Assembly (NCBI GenBank): GCA_964635975.1
Contig: CAZWPO010000001.1
Coordinates: forward strand, 186,001-250,000
DNA: 64,000 nucleotides
DNA from: UBA5314 sp964635975
GTDB lineage: Bacteria; Bacillota; Syntrophomonadia; Syntrophomonadales; Syntrophomonadaceae
Direction of reading: 5' to 3'
Each line of letters starts with the position of its first letter. The stretch's first letter is position 1. The notes beneath the pieces are model-generated. The model worked only from the letters and a program-made list of their open reading frames with translations. It was not told where the DNA came from and did no database searches. A program made the translations under genes and the position numbers. Below, piece by piece: positions 43,169-51,130 of the stretch.

Positions 43169-44338
43169 TCAGCTGCCGGCAACAAAGCCGGGTCCCAGCC
43201 GGCTACGGGTGGTGCTTAAAACCGCTTGCAGTTGGGGCAAATCCCTGGCGCTTAAATAAGGTTCTTGCCCCTGTTTTATTTTACTGATGGTTGCTTCTAC
43301 TGGAACTACCCTGAATTTGCGATTCCCCTGCACCATATAATAATGGCTGAAAGTTGGAGTATAGCTAACCTCCTGCAGCCAGCATCTTCCCAGGCTGCTG
43401 TCTTTAATAAATTTTATCTTCAGGATCACGCCGCTATTTCTCTCCTGTCCGATTTGATGGCTTATGAGATTTCCCATAGAGTATATAACAAATTTATTCT
43501 GGTCTCCTATCTTTATTATCTCCATCGGTTCAATTACATGGGGGTGACTTCCTAAAATAGCATCCGCCCCGGCTTCGAGAAACTCCCTGGCCAGGATCTT
43601 CTGTTCGCTGGTCACGCCGGTATTATATTCCTGACCCCAATGCAGGACTAAAACCAGTACGTCCACCTGTGGACGTAGGGCTTTAATATCTGCAAGGACT
43701 TTATTCTTATCTAAAAAATGAAAAAAGTAGTTATATTCTTTTGGGATAGCGATACCGTTGGTACTGAAGCTGTAAGCCAGATAACCCACCTTGACTCCTT
43801 TTATTTCTTTTATCAACCAGGGATTTAAACCTGGTTTATCATCAGTCCCCACCGTATCAAGTCCTGCTTTGTGCAGGACCTGCATCGTCCGCAGGGCACC
43901 CTGTATGCCCTGATCCATGATATGGTTATTGGCAGTTACGACCAGGTCAAAACCGGCTTGCTTGAAAGTATCTGCAGCTGCATCGGGACTGTTAAAAAGC
44001 GGATATCCCGTATAGCCCCTGGAAGCTCCGGCCATGGGCGCTTCAAAGTTTGTTGAGGAATAATCCCCCTCCTCGATCAGCGGCTTAATCTCCGGAAAAA
44101 AAGTATCAAATGAATAAGTTCCATCCTTCTGCTGGCCTGACCATATCTGGGTATTGTGCATCAGAGAGTCTCCAGCCGCTACCAGCGTAATAGTCTGCCG
44201 GGAATCAGAACCGGTGTTTTGACTGAGCAGGGCAGCATCTTCGACTGCTTGCTCAGGACTCTTACACGAGCTCATCAGGCTAACAATGAATAACAGTATA
44301 ACAGGTAAAATCACGATCCGCTTATTCAATCTCAACAA
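43169..44338 (-). CDS. CapA/PgsA-family lipoprotein metallophosphatase-like
   Basis: The 389-aa protein has a lipoprotein signal (LMSSC, C25) and a calcineurin-like domain of the CapA type: AAGDSLMHN, NFEAPM, ANNHIMDQG, LHWGQEYN and GSHPHVIEP. CapA proteins take part in poly-gamma-glutamate synthesis, but many homologues lack the other cap genes, as here. It ends 22 bp before the sigma-54 activator gene on the same strand. Confidence 0.9.
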   Translation of the reverse strand: MLRLNKRIVILPVILLFIVSLMSSCKSPEQAVEDAALLSQNTGSDSRQTITLVAAGDSLMHNTQIWSGQQKDGTYSFDTFFPEIKPLIEEGDYSSTNFEAPMAGASRGYTGYPLFNSPDAAADTFKQAGFDLVVTANNHIMDQGIQGALRTMQVLHKAGLDTVGTDDKPGLNPWLIKEIKGVKVGYLAYSFSTNGIAIPKEYNYFFHFLDKNKVLADIKALRPQVDVLVLVLHWGQEYNTGVTSEQKILAREFLEAGADAILGSHPHVIEPMEIIKIGDQNKFVIYSMGNLISHQIGQERNSGVILKIKFIKDSSLGRCWLQEVSYTPTFSHYYMVQGNRKFRVVPVEATISKIKQGQEPYLSARDLPQLQAVLSTTRSRLGPGFVAGS

Positions 44339-44479
44339 CTCCCCACCGCTTCATCAAGCTGCAAAATATTCTGTTAAAACTATCGCCTGGATAAAATTGT
44401 TTTCTAATTCCTAGCATAACCTTAAACTTTAGCAACGACCAGTCAAATTATTATCGGACAATAAACCCGCCAGCTCCAT

Positions 44480-44513
44480 AAAAAAGAAATCCCGGGATAC
44501 GCAGTCCCCGGGA
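44480..44513 (-). terminator. Rho-independent terminator after the MORN kinase gene
   Basis: TCCCGGG and CCCGGGA arms form a stem on the minus strand, followed by TTTCTTTTTT. It ends the kinase transcript. Confidence 0.85.
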
Positions 44514-44538
44514 ATATCCTTAGATGAAAGGTTTTTCG

Positions 44539-46434
44539 TTATGGACCAAGGTACTCATTGTTCTCCCACCAACCGCTCATAGTGGTCCCGTCGGGCAATA
44601 TTCCTGTGCCCTGTCCGTTGAACATATTGTCTTTAAATTCTCCTTGATAACGGCTGCCGTCAGAATATGTCACTACTCCGTAACCGTTGGCTTCATCATT
44701 TCTCCACTGCCCGTCGTATTTATAATCAGCAGTGGTCATTACCCCCTTGCCTTCTCGCTTGTCGTCCTTCCATTCTCCTTCATAGCGATCTCCATTTGAA
44801 TAAACCATAACCCCGTAACCGTTGGCATGGTTAGCCTTCCACTGCCCATCATATTTACCGCCATCGGCAAGGGTAAGAGCTCCTTTACCGTCAGCCTGAA
44901 GATTTTTGACTTCTCCAACATATTTGCGTCCATCGCTTTCGGTTATGGTAGCCTGCCCGCTTATTTCGTCTGCCAGCCAGGTGGCAGCAAACTTGGTTCC
45001 GTCTGCCTCTGTTAAAGTGCCCTGACCTTCCCGCTTGCCATTTTTAAACAGGCCTTCATACCTGTCTCCATTGGCATAAGTCATGACTCCCTGACCGCTG
45101 GGTACACCCCAGGACAACTGCCCCTCGTACCTGCTTCCGTCGCTATTGTTCAGAGTTCCAGTAGTGTTTGCCATCGACATTATCAAAGCACCGAGACCAA
45201 CCACTGCCAGCAATACAAATACGCCAACTCCAATCAGTACCTTGCCTGCTGCAGATTTCTTTTTCGGAGCCTGAGGACTGCCGGGACCAATATAGAGTCC
45301 CTCTCCGGCCTCCCGGGCCGGAGGCACACCACTACCAGAAGGAGAAGGGCTTATTGGTGTCGCGGATACAGGGAATCCAGGTGATACTGGTCCTGTTGAT
45401 ACCGCTGGCGTTCCGGATGACCAGGAGCTGTTGGCGGCCTGCGCTACAACTGGAGGGGGCGCTGCTTTTACGCCCATCAAGGCGTTTTGCATGGCTTGGA
45501 TGTTTTGAAAACGGTCCCGGGCATTAACAGCCAGTGCCATTAGAACAGCCTCTTCGACAGGAGGAGATATATTCACGCCCAGCTTCGAAGGCGGAGTCAG
45601 CGAATCACTATACATGCGGTCAAGTGCCTCGGGAGGCACCTGCCCGGTTATGGCCCTGTAAATGGTAGCACCCACAGCGTATATGTCGGTCCAGGGGCCC
45701 TGCTCTCCTCGAGACCGGTACTGCTCTTCAGGAGCATAGCCGGCTTTTAAGATGATGGATAAGCTCTTACCCTGCTCTCCGATGGCTTGACGCGCAGCTC
45801 CGAAATCAAGGAGTTTGACCTGTCCATTGTTTAATATGTAAATATTGTCGGGGCTGATATCCCGGTGAATAATATTTTTGCTGTGCACTTCTTTCAGGGC
45901 GTCCATAGCAGGCATCATCACACCCATGGCCACTTCTATGGACACTTTTCCACCCTGTTCTTTTAAGAAATCTTTAAAAGTACTTCCATCAATATACTGC
46001 ATGACCAGATAAGCTGTACCATTAGCCGGGAAAAAATCCCTGACACCCACTATTCCAGGGTGGTCAATAAACTGGGCCAGCGCTCTGGCTTCTTCCAAAA
46101 ACTTATTCAATCCGTAATTAAAGCTTTCCTGCGACTCCCCGGCAGTAAAGGCTGATACAGTAGTAGCTCCCTGGACTCGGGTGGCAAGTGTCTGAGGTAG
46201 GTACTCCTTGACCGCCAGTTTGGAATTGAGCACCAAATCCCAGCCCAAATAGGTTATGCCAAAACCCCCTTGACCCAGGACTTTTCCCAGCAGGTAACGA
46301 TCATTTAAAATAGTGCCCGGAGGCAGATAATGCGGCAGCTCAGGAGGCGTCCCCTCCACCCAACCGCAGTGCGGGCAGGTTTCGGCTCCCCCCTTCTCCT
46401 CCATGCATCCCATGCAAAGATCGATGTCGTTCAT
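44539..46434 (-). CDS. Serine/threonine protein kinase with zinc ribbon and external MORN repeats
   Basis: The 631-aa protein has, in order, an N-terminal zinc ribbon (CMGC...CPHC) and a Hanks-type kinase domain (residues ~40-300). The kinase has GQGGFGITY, VKEYLP, HRDISPDNI and LLDFGAARQ. A proline/serine-rich linker and one membrane helix (VLIGVGVFVLLAVVGLGALIM) follow. About eight MORN repeats (GDRYEGxxKxGKREGxG pattern) lie outside the cell. ATG 46434 follows GAGGGGA. MORN repeats bind lipid or protein, so they may serve as the sensor. Confidence 0.92.
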   Translation of the reverse strand: MNDIDLCMGCMEEKGGAETCPHCGWVEGTPPELPHYLPPGTILNDRYLLGKVLGQGGFGITYLGWDLVLNSKLAVKEYLPQTLATRVQGATTVSAFTAGESQESFNYGLNKFLEEARALAQFIDHPGIVGVRDFFPANGTAYLVMQYIDGSTFKDFLKEQGGKVSIEVAMGVMMPAMDALKEVHSKNIIHRDISPDNIYILNNGQVKLLDFGAARQAIGEQGKSLSIILKAGYAPEEQYRSRGEQGPWTDIYAVGATIYRAITGQVPPEALDRMYSDSLTPPSKLGVNISPPVEEAVLMALAVNARDRFQNIQAMQNALMGVKAAPPPVVAQAANSSWSSGTPAVSTGPVSPGFPVSATPISPSPSGSGVPPAREAGEGLYIGPGSPQAPKKKSAAGKVLIGVGVFVLLAVVGLGALIMSMANTTGTLNNSDGSRYEGQLSWGVPSGQGVMTYANGDRYEGLFKNGKREGQGTLTEADGTKFAATWLADEISGQATITESDGRKYVGEVKNLQADGKGALTLADGGKYDGQWKANHANGYGVMVYSNGDRYEGEWKDDKREGKGVMTTADYKYDGQWRNDEANGYGVVTYSDGSRYQGEFKDNMFNGQGTGILPDGTTMSGWWENNEYLGP

Positions 46435-46685
46435 ACTATTCCCCTCACTATTTTTACTACCTCCACTTGAGCGAAGCTCTAGAAGAACCTTGGTAAGGAT
46501 AAAAAACGTACTAATATGTTCTACAAATCGACCGGGTTTTCCTTTATGGGAAAAATATGTAATCAGCGCTGTTATTTGGACTGGCGAATTATTTGTGTAA
46601 TACAATCTTTTGCCATCAATACTTATTCAAGCGAAGATAGCGTTTGATGAAAGGCAGTTGAGTGCGGCGATGAGAGGGACAAACT

Positions 46686-47552
46686 TTAGGAGTTATTGGC
46701 GGCCTGAAGATCATGATGATCCAGGCTTATGGAGCCGAGACGTCCTTTTCGGAATTCTTGTAAAAGAAAGCGCGCTGTCTTTTCGGGATCAACGTCTCCT
46801 CCTCTAAGCAGGTAGCCTTTTTTTCGGCCTATTAGGTTGAATGCCTGGCGAGAATCTTCTACATCAACCTGGATATGAAACTTCTCCTCCAGAATCTTAT
46901 TATTATTTTCCTGCAGGAACTGCACTAAAAATAGAGCCACTTCCTCTTCATCATATGACCTGGCTCCCACTATATCCAAAAGCGCCAGTTTAAGACCCTG
47001 TTCAGGGGTCTCGATCCTGGGCCACATCACTCCCGGTGTGTCAAGAAATTCGATATCTTCCTGGATCCTTATCCATTGCTTGCCTCTGGTTACTCCCGGG
47101 CGAGCTCCGGTTACAGCCGCTTTTTGGCCGACTATGCAGTTTAAGAACGACGATTTGCCGGTGTTGGGCACACCGGCCACCATAACCCGAGCGGGTCTAA
47201 CCCGCCTGCCTCTGGCAAGCATTTCAAGTACGAAGGGCTTATACGCCTCTGACAGGGCCTGTAGAACCTGTTTTTTTCCACGGGTATGCACTGAATCCAT
47301 CGCCAGGGCATTGATACCCTGCTCTTTAAAGCTTTTGATGTACTTGCTGGTCATGTCAGGATCGGCCAGGTCCTTTTTATTTAGCACCATGATCAATGGT
47401 TTTTTATTAACCATGCGCTCAAGTTCAGGATTTCGGCAGGAAAAAGGAGCACGGGCGTCCAGTATAATTACCACCATATCCACCAGTTTCAAGTTTTCTT
47501 CTATTTCTCTTTTGGCTCTCACCATATGTCCGGGATACCAGTTTATGCTCAC
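46686..47552 (-). CDS. rbgA: Ribosome biogenesis GTPase RbgA (YlqF)
   Basis: The 288-aa GTPase helps late assembly of the 50S subunit. Its G motifs are circularly permuted as in the family: NKKD (G4, residues ~58-61) comes first, then GVPNTGKSS (G1) and DTPGVM (G3). The N-terminal WYPGHM motif is present. It lies after rplS in the ribosomal cluster, with repeat element C in between, as in other Firmicutes where ylqF follows rplS. Confidence 0.95.
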   Translation of the reverse strand: MSINWYPGHMVRAKREIEENLKLVDMVVIILDARAPFSCRNPELERMVNKKPLIMVLNKKDLADPDMTSKYIKSFKEQGINALAMDSVHTRGKKQVLQALSEAYKPFVLEMLARGRRVRPARVMVAGVPNTGKSSFLNCIVGQKAAVTGARPGVTRGKQWIRIQEDIEFLDTPGVMWPRIETPEQGLKLALLDIVGARSYDEEEVALFLVQFLQENNNKILEEKFHIQVDVEDSRQAFNLIGRKKGYLLRGGDVDPEKTARFLLQEFRKGRLGSISLDHHDLQAANNS

Positions 47553-47627
47553 TGAACTTCTCCTGTCGAAAGAAATGAATCAATCTTACCTTCAGTATAA
47601 CTAATATAAGTATTACTCAGAAATAAA

Positions 47628-47651
47628 AGAGAATACCTTGCGGTATTCTCT
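47628..47651 (-). terminator. Downstream terminator hairpin of rplS (copy 2)
   Basis: This 24-bp self-complementary sequence (AGAGAATACC / GGTATTCTCT) is followed on the minus strand by TTTTATTTC, so it is the working terminator after rplS. It repeats 47803-47826 exactly. Confidence 0.8.
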
Positions 47652-47804
47652 CAGACCGTCAAAGAAGCTGTATATCTTTGTTGCTTCGAAAAACCCGCTC
47701 AATCAACGTACTACAGGTACGCCTCAATCACGGGCTTTCCGAGCGCCTCGATCTACACCTTTTTGCTCGCCCTGCCAGCTTGCCAAGTTCTTTGACAAGC
47801 TGAG
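47650..47804 (-). repeat. 155-bp terminator-embedded element, copy C
   Basis: The element runs CTCAG...CTGAG on the minus strand, the direction of rplS transcription, and is exactly 155 bp. Stem 1 is CAGCTTGTCAA / TTGGCAAGCTG and stem 2 is GGAAAGCCCG / CGGGTTTTTC. Its ends also form a 17-bp imperfect inverted repeat (CTCAGnnnGTCAAAGAA). It lies between two exact copies of the 24-bp rplS terminator hairpin. Confidence 0.9.
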
Positions 47805-47826
47805 AGAATACCTTGCGGTATTCTCT
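47803..47826 (-). terminator. Upstream duplicate of rplS terminator hairpin, without T-tract
   Basis: This exact copy of the 47628-47651 hairpin sits right after rplS but is followed by CAGCTTG of the repeat element instead of Ts, so it should be read through. Confidence 0.75.
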
Positions 47827-47847
47827 TTTAGGACCAATTTATGTTTC

Positions 47848-48198
47848 TTAATACCGTCCTTTTTCTTTGACGCGGGCCTTCTTGCCCATTAAGCCGCGCA
47901 GATAGAATAAGCGTGCACGGCGAACCTTACCGCGGCGAGTCACTTCTATCTTGGCAATACGCGGAGAATGCATAGGAAAGGTTCGCTCGACCGCGACCCC
48001 ATATGTCATTCTTCTGACTGTGAAAGTACGTGATAGGCCTGCTCCTCTTATCTTAAGGACCGTCCCTTCAAAGACCTGAATTCTTTCCCGATTTCCCTCA
48101 ACAACCTTGACATGGACTTTAACTGTATCGCCAGGCCCAAATCTGGGTAAATCTTTCTTCACATATTCTTCTTCAATGGATCGAATGATATCTTGCAC
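47848..48198 (-). CDS. rplS: Ribosomal protein L19
   Basis: The 116-aa protein matches bL19 (FGPGDTVKVHVKVVEGNRERIQVFEG, then RRGKVRRARLFYLRGLMGKKARVKEK). It sits at the 30S-50S interface. The start is GTG 48198, 8 nt after AAGGAGG; a longer frame would add unrelated residues. It is in the usual trmD-rplS neighbourhood. The extra RNA methyltransferase gene lies between trmD and rplS. Confidence 0.97.
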   Translation of the reverse strand: MQDIIRSIEEEYVKKDLPRFGPGDTVKVHVKVVEGNRERIQVFEGTVLKIRGAGLSRTFTVRRMTYGVAVERTFPMHSPRIAKIEVTRRGKVRRARLFYLRGLMGKKARVKEKGRY

Positions 48199-48312
48199 TA
48201 GTTCAACCTCCTTCCAGAAGATGTTCATACATAGGTATATGCAGCGGACCACCTTTATTCACACAGAACACAGCTATTATAGCATAGCGGCTTGATACAG
48301 TTCAAGAAAATA

Positions 48313-48894
48313 CTACTTTTCAAACCAGCTTTCTCCCATTAATCGGTCGAGAATGATTGCCACCGCACTCCGTACGGAAAGGTGGTTATAGCAATGCCCG
48401 GCTTCGATAGGCTCCAGTATATAATCACACGACCTCATCATATCAGCTGCTAAACCCCAACCGGTTCCAAAGATCAGCAGGTAGTCATTGTACCCTGCTT
48501 TTATTTCCTGTTTTAAATGAGCAAAGGATATGCTGTTTGAATATACACGAGCATCTGTGGCGACACTTAGAGGCTGGCGTCCGTTAGCCGACTTAAGTTG
48601 CTCTATCACTTCGTCAAGTGATGCCGTTAGGTTAAGGGTCTCAAAAGCTTCTCTCCGGTCCGGATTATATGTCGCCCCGAAGCCTTCTCTCCAGTAGGAT
48701 AGGATCTCTTCGCCCAACTGCCGCTGCCCCGGTGTAGGATGGACCACAAAAAAGCCATCCACTTCGTAGGTTCTGGCTGCCCTGGCTATGTCATGAAGAT
48801 CCAGGTTAGTTATGGATGTGGTTATTATTTCCATGCGCTTGTTGTACATGGGGCTGTGTAAAAGAGCAATATACACGCGAGACTTGTCTAACAT
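48313..48894 (-). CDS. SPOUT-type RNA methyltransferase-like protein
   Basis: The 193-aa protein matches a family of predicted SAM-dependent RNA methyltransferases often encoded beside trmD in Clostridia and Deltaproteobacteria. Features are the N-terminal VYIALLHSPMYNKRMEIITTSITNLDLHDIARA in two segments, and the C-terminal LIFGTGWGLAADMMRSCDYILEPI with LSVRSAVAIILDRL typical of the SPOUT knot. Its ATG is 1 nt from the trmD stop. The target RNA is unknown. Confidence 0.82.
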   Translation of the reverse strand: MLDKSRVYIALLHSPMYNKRMEIITTSITNLDLHDIARAARTYEVDGFFVVHPTPGQRQLGEEILSYWREGFGATYNPDRREAFETLNLTASLDEVIEQLKSANGRQPLSVATDARVYSNSISFAHLKQEIKAGYNDYLLIFGTGWGLAADMMRSCDYILEPIEAGHCYNHLSVRSAVAIILDRLMGESWFEK

Positions 48895-49623
48895 TTATAA
48901 CTCCTTGTCAAATAGTATTTCCAGGAGCAGCCGCTTTTCCTCATTATCAAATTCTTTATACAGAAGCAGATCAGGCCGTTTCAATAGAGTGCGAAGCAGG
49001 CTTTGCTTCTTCCTCCATATTCTTATGTTTTCATGGTGCCCCGACAGCAGGATATCCGGTACAGGCGTATCCCAAAACACCGGGGGCCGAGTATACTGCG
49101 GGTATTCCAGAAGGTCATCATGGAAAGATTCCTCTTCAGCGGATTGATCGCTGCCCAGGACTCCCGGAATCAAGCGGGCAACCGCGTCAAATATTATCAT
49201 GGCGGGGAGCTCGCCTCCGGTCAGTATATAATCCCCGGTGGATATCTCTTCGTCAATCCGGGCCATGATGCGCTCATCGATCCCTTCGTAATGACCACAA
49301 ACCAGAATAAGGTGTTCCTTTTGAGCAAGTTCACGAACCTTGCTCTGGTTAAGGGTCTTTCCCTGCGGGGATAGAAATATTGTCCAGGAATTCTCTTTCT
49401 GACAGTGCTGCAAAGCTGCTCCCATGACGTCAGCTTTCATTACCATGCCAGCGCCTCCCCCATAAGGATAATCATCCACCTGGAGGTGCTTATTACTGGC
49501 GAAATCCCTGATGTTGACCAGTTCGCACTCCAACAGTCTCTTATCCAAAGCCCTTTTTATTATGCTGTGGCCAAGAAGCGAAGTAAACATGTCAGGAAAA
49601 AGAGTTAGTATTTCGAATTTCAT
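48895..49623 (-). CDS. trmD: tRNA (guanine-N1)-methyltransferase
   Basis: TrmD methylates G37 of tRNAs with a G at position 36, preventing frameshifts. The 242-aa protein starts KFEILTLFPDMF and has the trefoil-knot SAM site LVCGHYEGIDERI and TGDYILTGGELPAMIIFDAVARLIPGVLG (in two segments). It lies 32 bp after rimM in the ribosomal cluster. Confidence 0.97.
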   Translation of the reverse strand: MKFEILTLFPDMFTSLLGHSIIKRALDKRLLECELVNIRDFASNKHLQVDDYPYGGGAGMVMKADVMGAALQHCQKENSWTIFLSPQGKTLNQSKVRELAQKEHLILVCGHYEGIDERIMARIDEEISTGDYILTGGELPAMIIFDAVARLIPGVLGSDQSAEEESFHDDLLEYPQYTRPPVFWDTPVPDILLSGHHENIRIWRKKQSLLRTLLKRPDLLLYKEFDNEEKRLLLEILFDKEL

Positions 49624-49655
49624 TGTGCTTTGACTTTCCTCCGTCCCAGGGGATA

Positions 49656-50174
49656 TTAATCAATTAACCCGGGCATCAGTTTGATCCTCATCCGCTTTGC
49701 ATCCAGGTCCACCTGTAATACGACACCATGGATAGCTGGGATCAATACTTCCCCAAATTTTATGGATTTAATCACATATACATCATTCGCGCCAGTCTCC
49801 AGCACATCTTCAAGCTCTCCCAGATAGCCAAGTTCTTCATCATACACCTCCAACCCTTTGAGTTGAAAGTGGTAATAGCATCCTTCGGGCAAGGGATATA
49901 CCTGGTCTTCGGGTATCATGAGGTATTTGCCGCGGCAAGAATCCGCCGCTTCCTTTGAATCAACGCCCTTTACTTTAATCAGATAGCCTTTACTGTACGG
50001 CCGGGCCTTTTCAACTTCCACCAGCACCCTCTCATCCCTATTCACGAGGTATACCAGAGACAGCAGTTTGAAACGTTCAGGAAAATCAGTAAGCGGATGG
50101 ATCTTCAACTCGCCTTTAAGACCATACGCCCCGCTCACTACACCAATGCTTACCAGATCGTCATTACTGGCCAT
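49656..50174 (-). CDS. rimM: 16S rRNA processing protein RimM
   Basis: RimM helps mature the 30S head and binds S19. The 172-aa protein has the N-terminal IGVVSGAYGLKGELKIHPLTDFPERF and the C-terminal PRC-barrel region (LGYLGELEDVLETGANDVYVIK, IPAIHGVVLQVDLDAKRM). It is separated from khpA by an unusual 358-nt spacer. Confidence 0.95.
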   Translation of the reverse strand: MASNDDLVSIGVVSGAYGLKGELKIHPLTDFPERFKLLSLVYLVNRDERVLVEVEKARPYSKGYLIKVKGVDSKEAADSCRGKYLMIPEDQVYPLPEGCYYHFQLKGLEVYDEELGYLGELEDVLETGANDVYVIKSIKFGEVLIPAIHGVVLQVDLDAKRMRIKLMPGLID

Positions 50175-50532
50175 TAAATTCCTCCGTGCCTATGATGTGT
50201 TAACCTGCCCATATAGATTATGCTCATAGCGCCGGTCATACTTACGTCTGGAGATAAGACATGGGGGCGGACCATCGCTGCACCAGCAAGGCCGCGCCCC
50301 CGCAAGAATACTGGTTTTCAACCAAGTAGAGATCATTCCTTCTAAACAGGAAGGCCGAAGGACAGAAGTCAATGTCAAGGCTTGCAGGAATTCAGCATGG
50401 GAGATGCACTTTGATACCCTGCACCTTTGGGGCACTAGAATCTTAGCTAACTTCCCCAAATAAATTATGTTGATTGAACGGAATCTCCCCGAACGCTAAG
50501 ATTCTTTCTTGTCGTCGGCCTTGCAGTCCAAG
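50175..50532 (-). other. 358-nt non-coding spacer with inverted repeats inside the ribosomal operon
   Basis: In Bacillus this position holds ylqD, but no such gene is visible here. On the minus strand the spacer carries AGAATCTTAGC and GCTAAGATTCT arms 46 nt apart (50440-50507). A GC-rich hairpin with GGGGGCG and CGCCCCC arms lies near 50263-50300, and a CCTTC/GAAGG hairpin near 50334-50352. It may encode a structured leader for rimM-trmD-rplS or be a relic. An 89-codon frame across it shows no family features. Confidence 0.45.
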
Positions 50533-50763
50533 CTATTTTTGGATCTCCACCACTACCCTTTTCCCTTCCTTAGCAGCTGCCGCTTTGGTTATTGTTCTAA
50601 TCGACTTGGCTATCTTTCCCTGCTTGCCAATAACCTTACCCATGTCATCAGCTGCTACTTTGAGCTCCAACACAATAGCTCTTTCACCGTTGGACTCGGA
50701 AATGCTCACCTGATCAGGGTTGTCAACCAAACACTTGGCAATATACTCAAGCAAATCCTTCAT
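50533..50763 (-). CDS. khpA: KH-domain RNA-binding protein KhpA
   Basis: The 76-aa protein is a single KH domain with the GxxG loop GKQG in MGKVIGKQGKIAKSIRT. KhpA (YlqC) binds RNA and pairs with KhpB in Firmicutes. It sits between rpsP and rimM as usual, 18 bp after rpsP. Confidence 0.95.
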   Translation of the reverse strand: MKDLLEYIAKCLVDNPDQVSISESNGERAIVLELKVAADDMGKVIGKQGKIAKSIRTITKAAAAKEGKRVVVEIQK

Positions 50764-50781
50764 TATGTTTCACCCCCCCGG

Positions 50782-51048
50782 TTACTTCCGGCTTTCAGTG
50801 AATTTAACCAAAACGCCCTGCTTCTGCAAAAGCGATTTAGCTGTATCGGTCGGTTTAGCACCATCGGAAAGCCATTTAAGCGCCTTTTCCTCATCGATCT
50901 TTATGGTAGCCGGGTTGGTGGTAGGATCATAATACCCTATCTCTTCAATAAACCTTCCATCACGGGGTGATCTGGCATCGGCCACGACCACTCTATAAAA
51001 GGGATTCTTTTTGGCTCCCATTCTTTTCAACCTGATTTTAGTTGCCAC
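50782..51048 (-). CDS. rpsP: Ribosomal protein S16
   Basis: The 88-aa protein matches bS16 (TKIRLKRMGAKKNPFYRVVVADARSPRDGRFIEEIGYYDP in consecutive segments). It is needed for 30S assembly. It lies 82 bp after ffh in the standard ffh-rpsP-khpA order. Confidence 0.97.
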   Translation of the reverse strand: MATKIRLKRMGAKKNPFYRVVVADARSPRDGRFIEEIGYYDPTTNPATIKIDEEKALKWLSDGAKPTDTAKSLLQKQGVLVKFTESRK

Positions 51049-51130
51049 GTAGTCACCTCCTTATGCAAAAATATTGATCTGGCTTTACAGTCAGATGGAT
51101 CTTTTTATCAAATCCTTTAAACCAACAACG

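Noticed and set aside
50190..50459. 89-codon open frame between khpA and rimM
   Set aside because: It lacks a ribosome binding site, shows no resemblance to YlqD or another family, and has an odd cysteine/proline-rich composition; the spacer's inverted repeats explain the region better.
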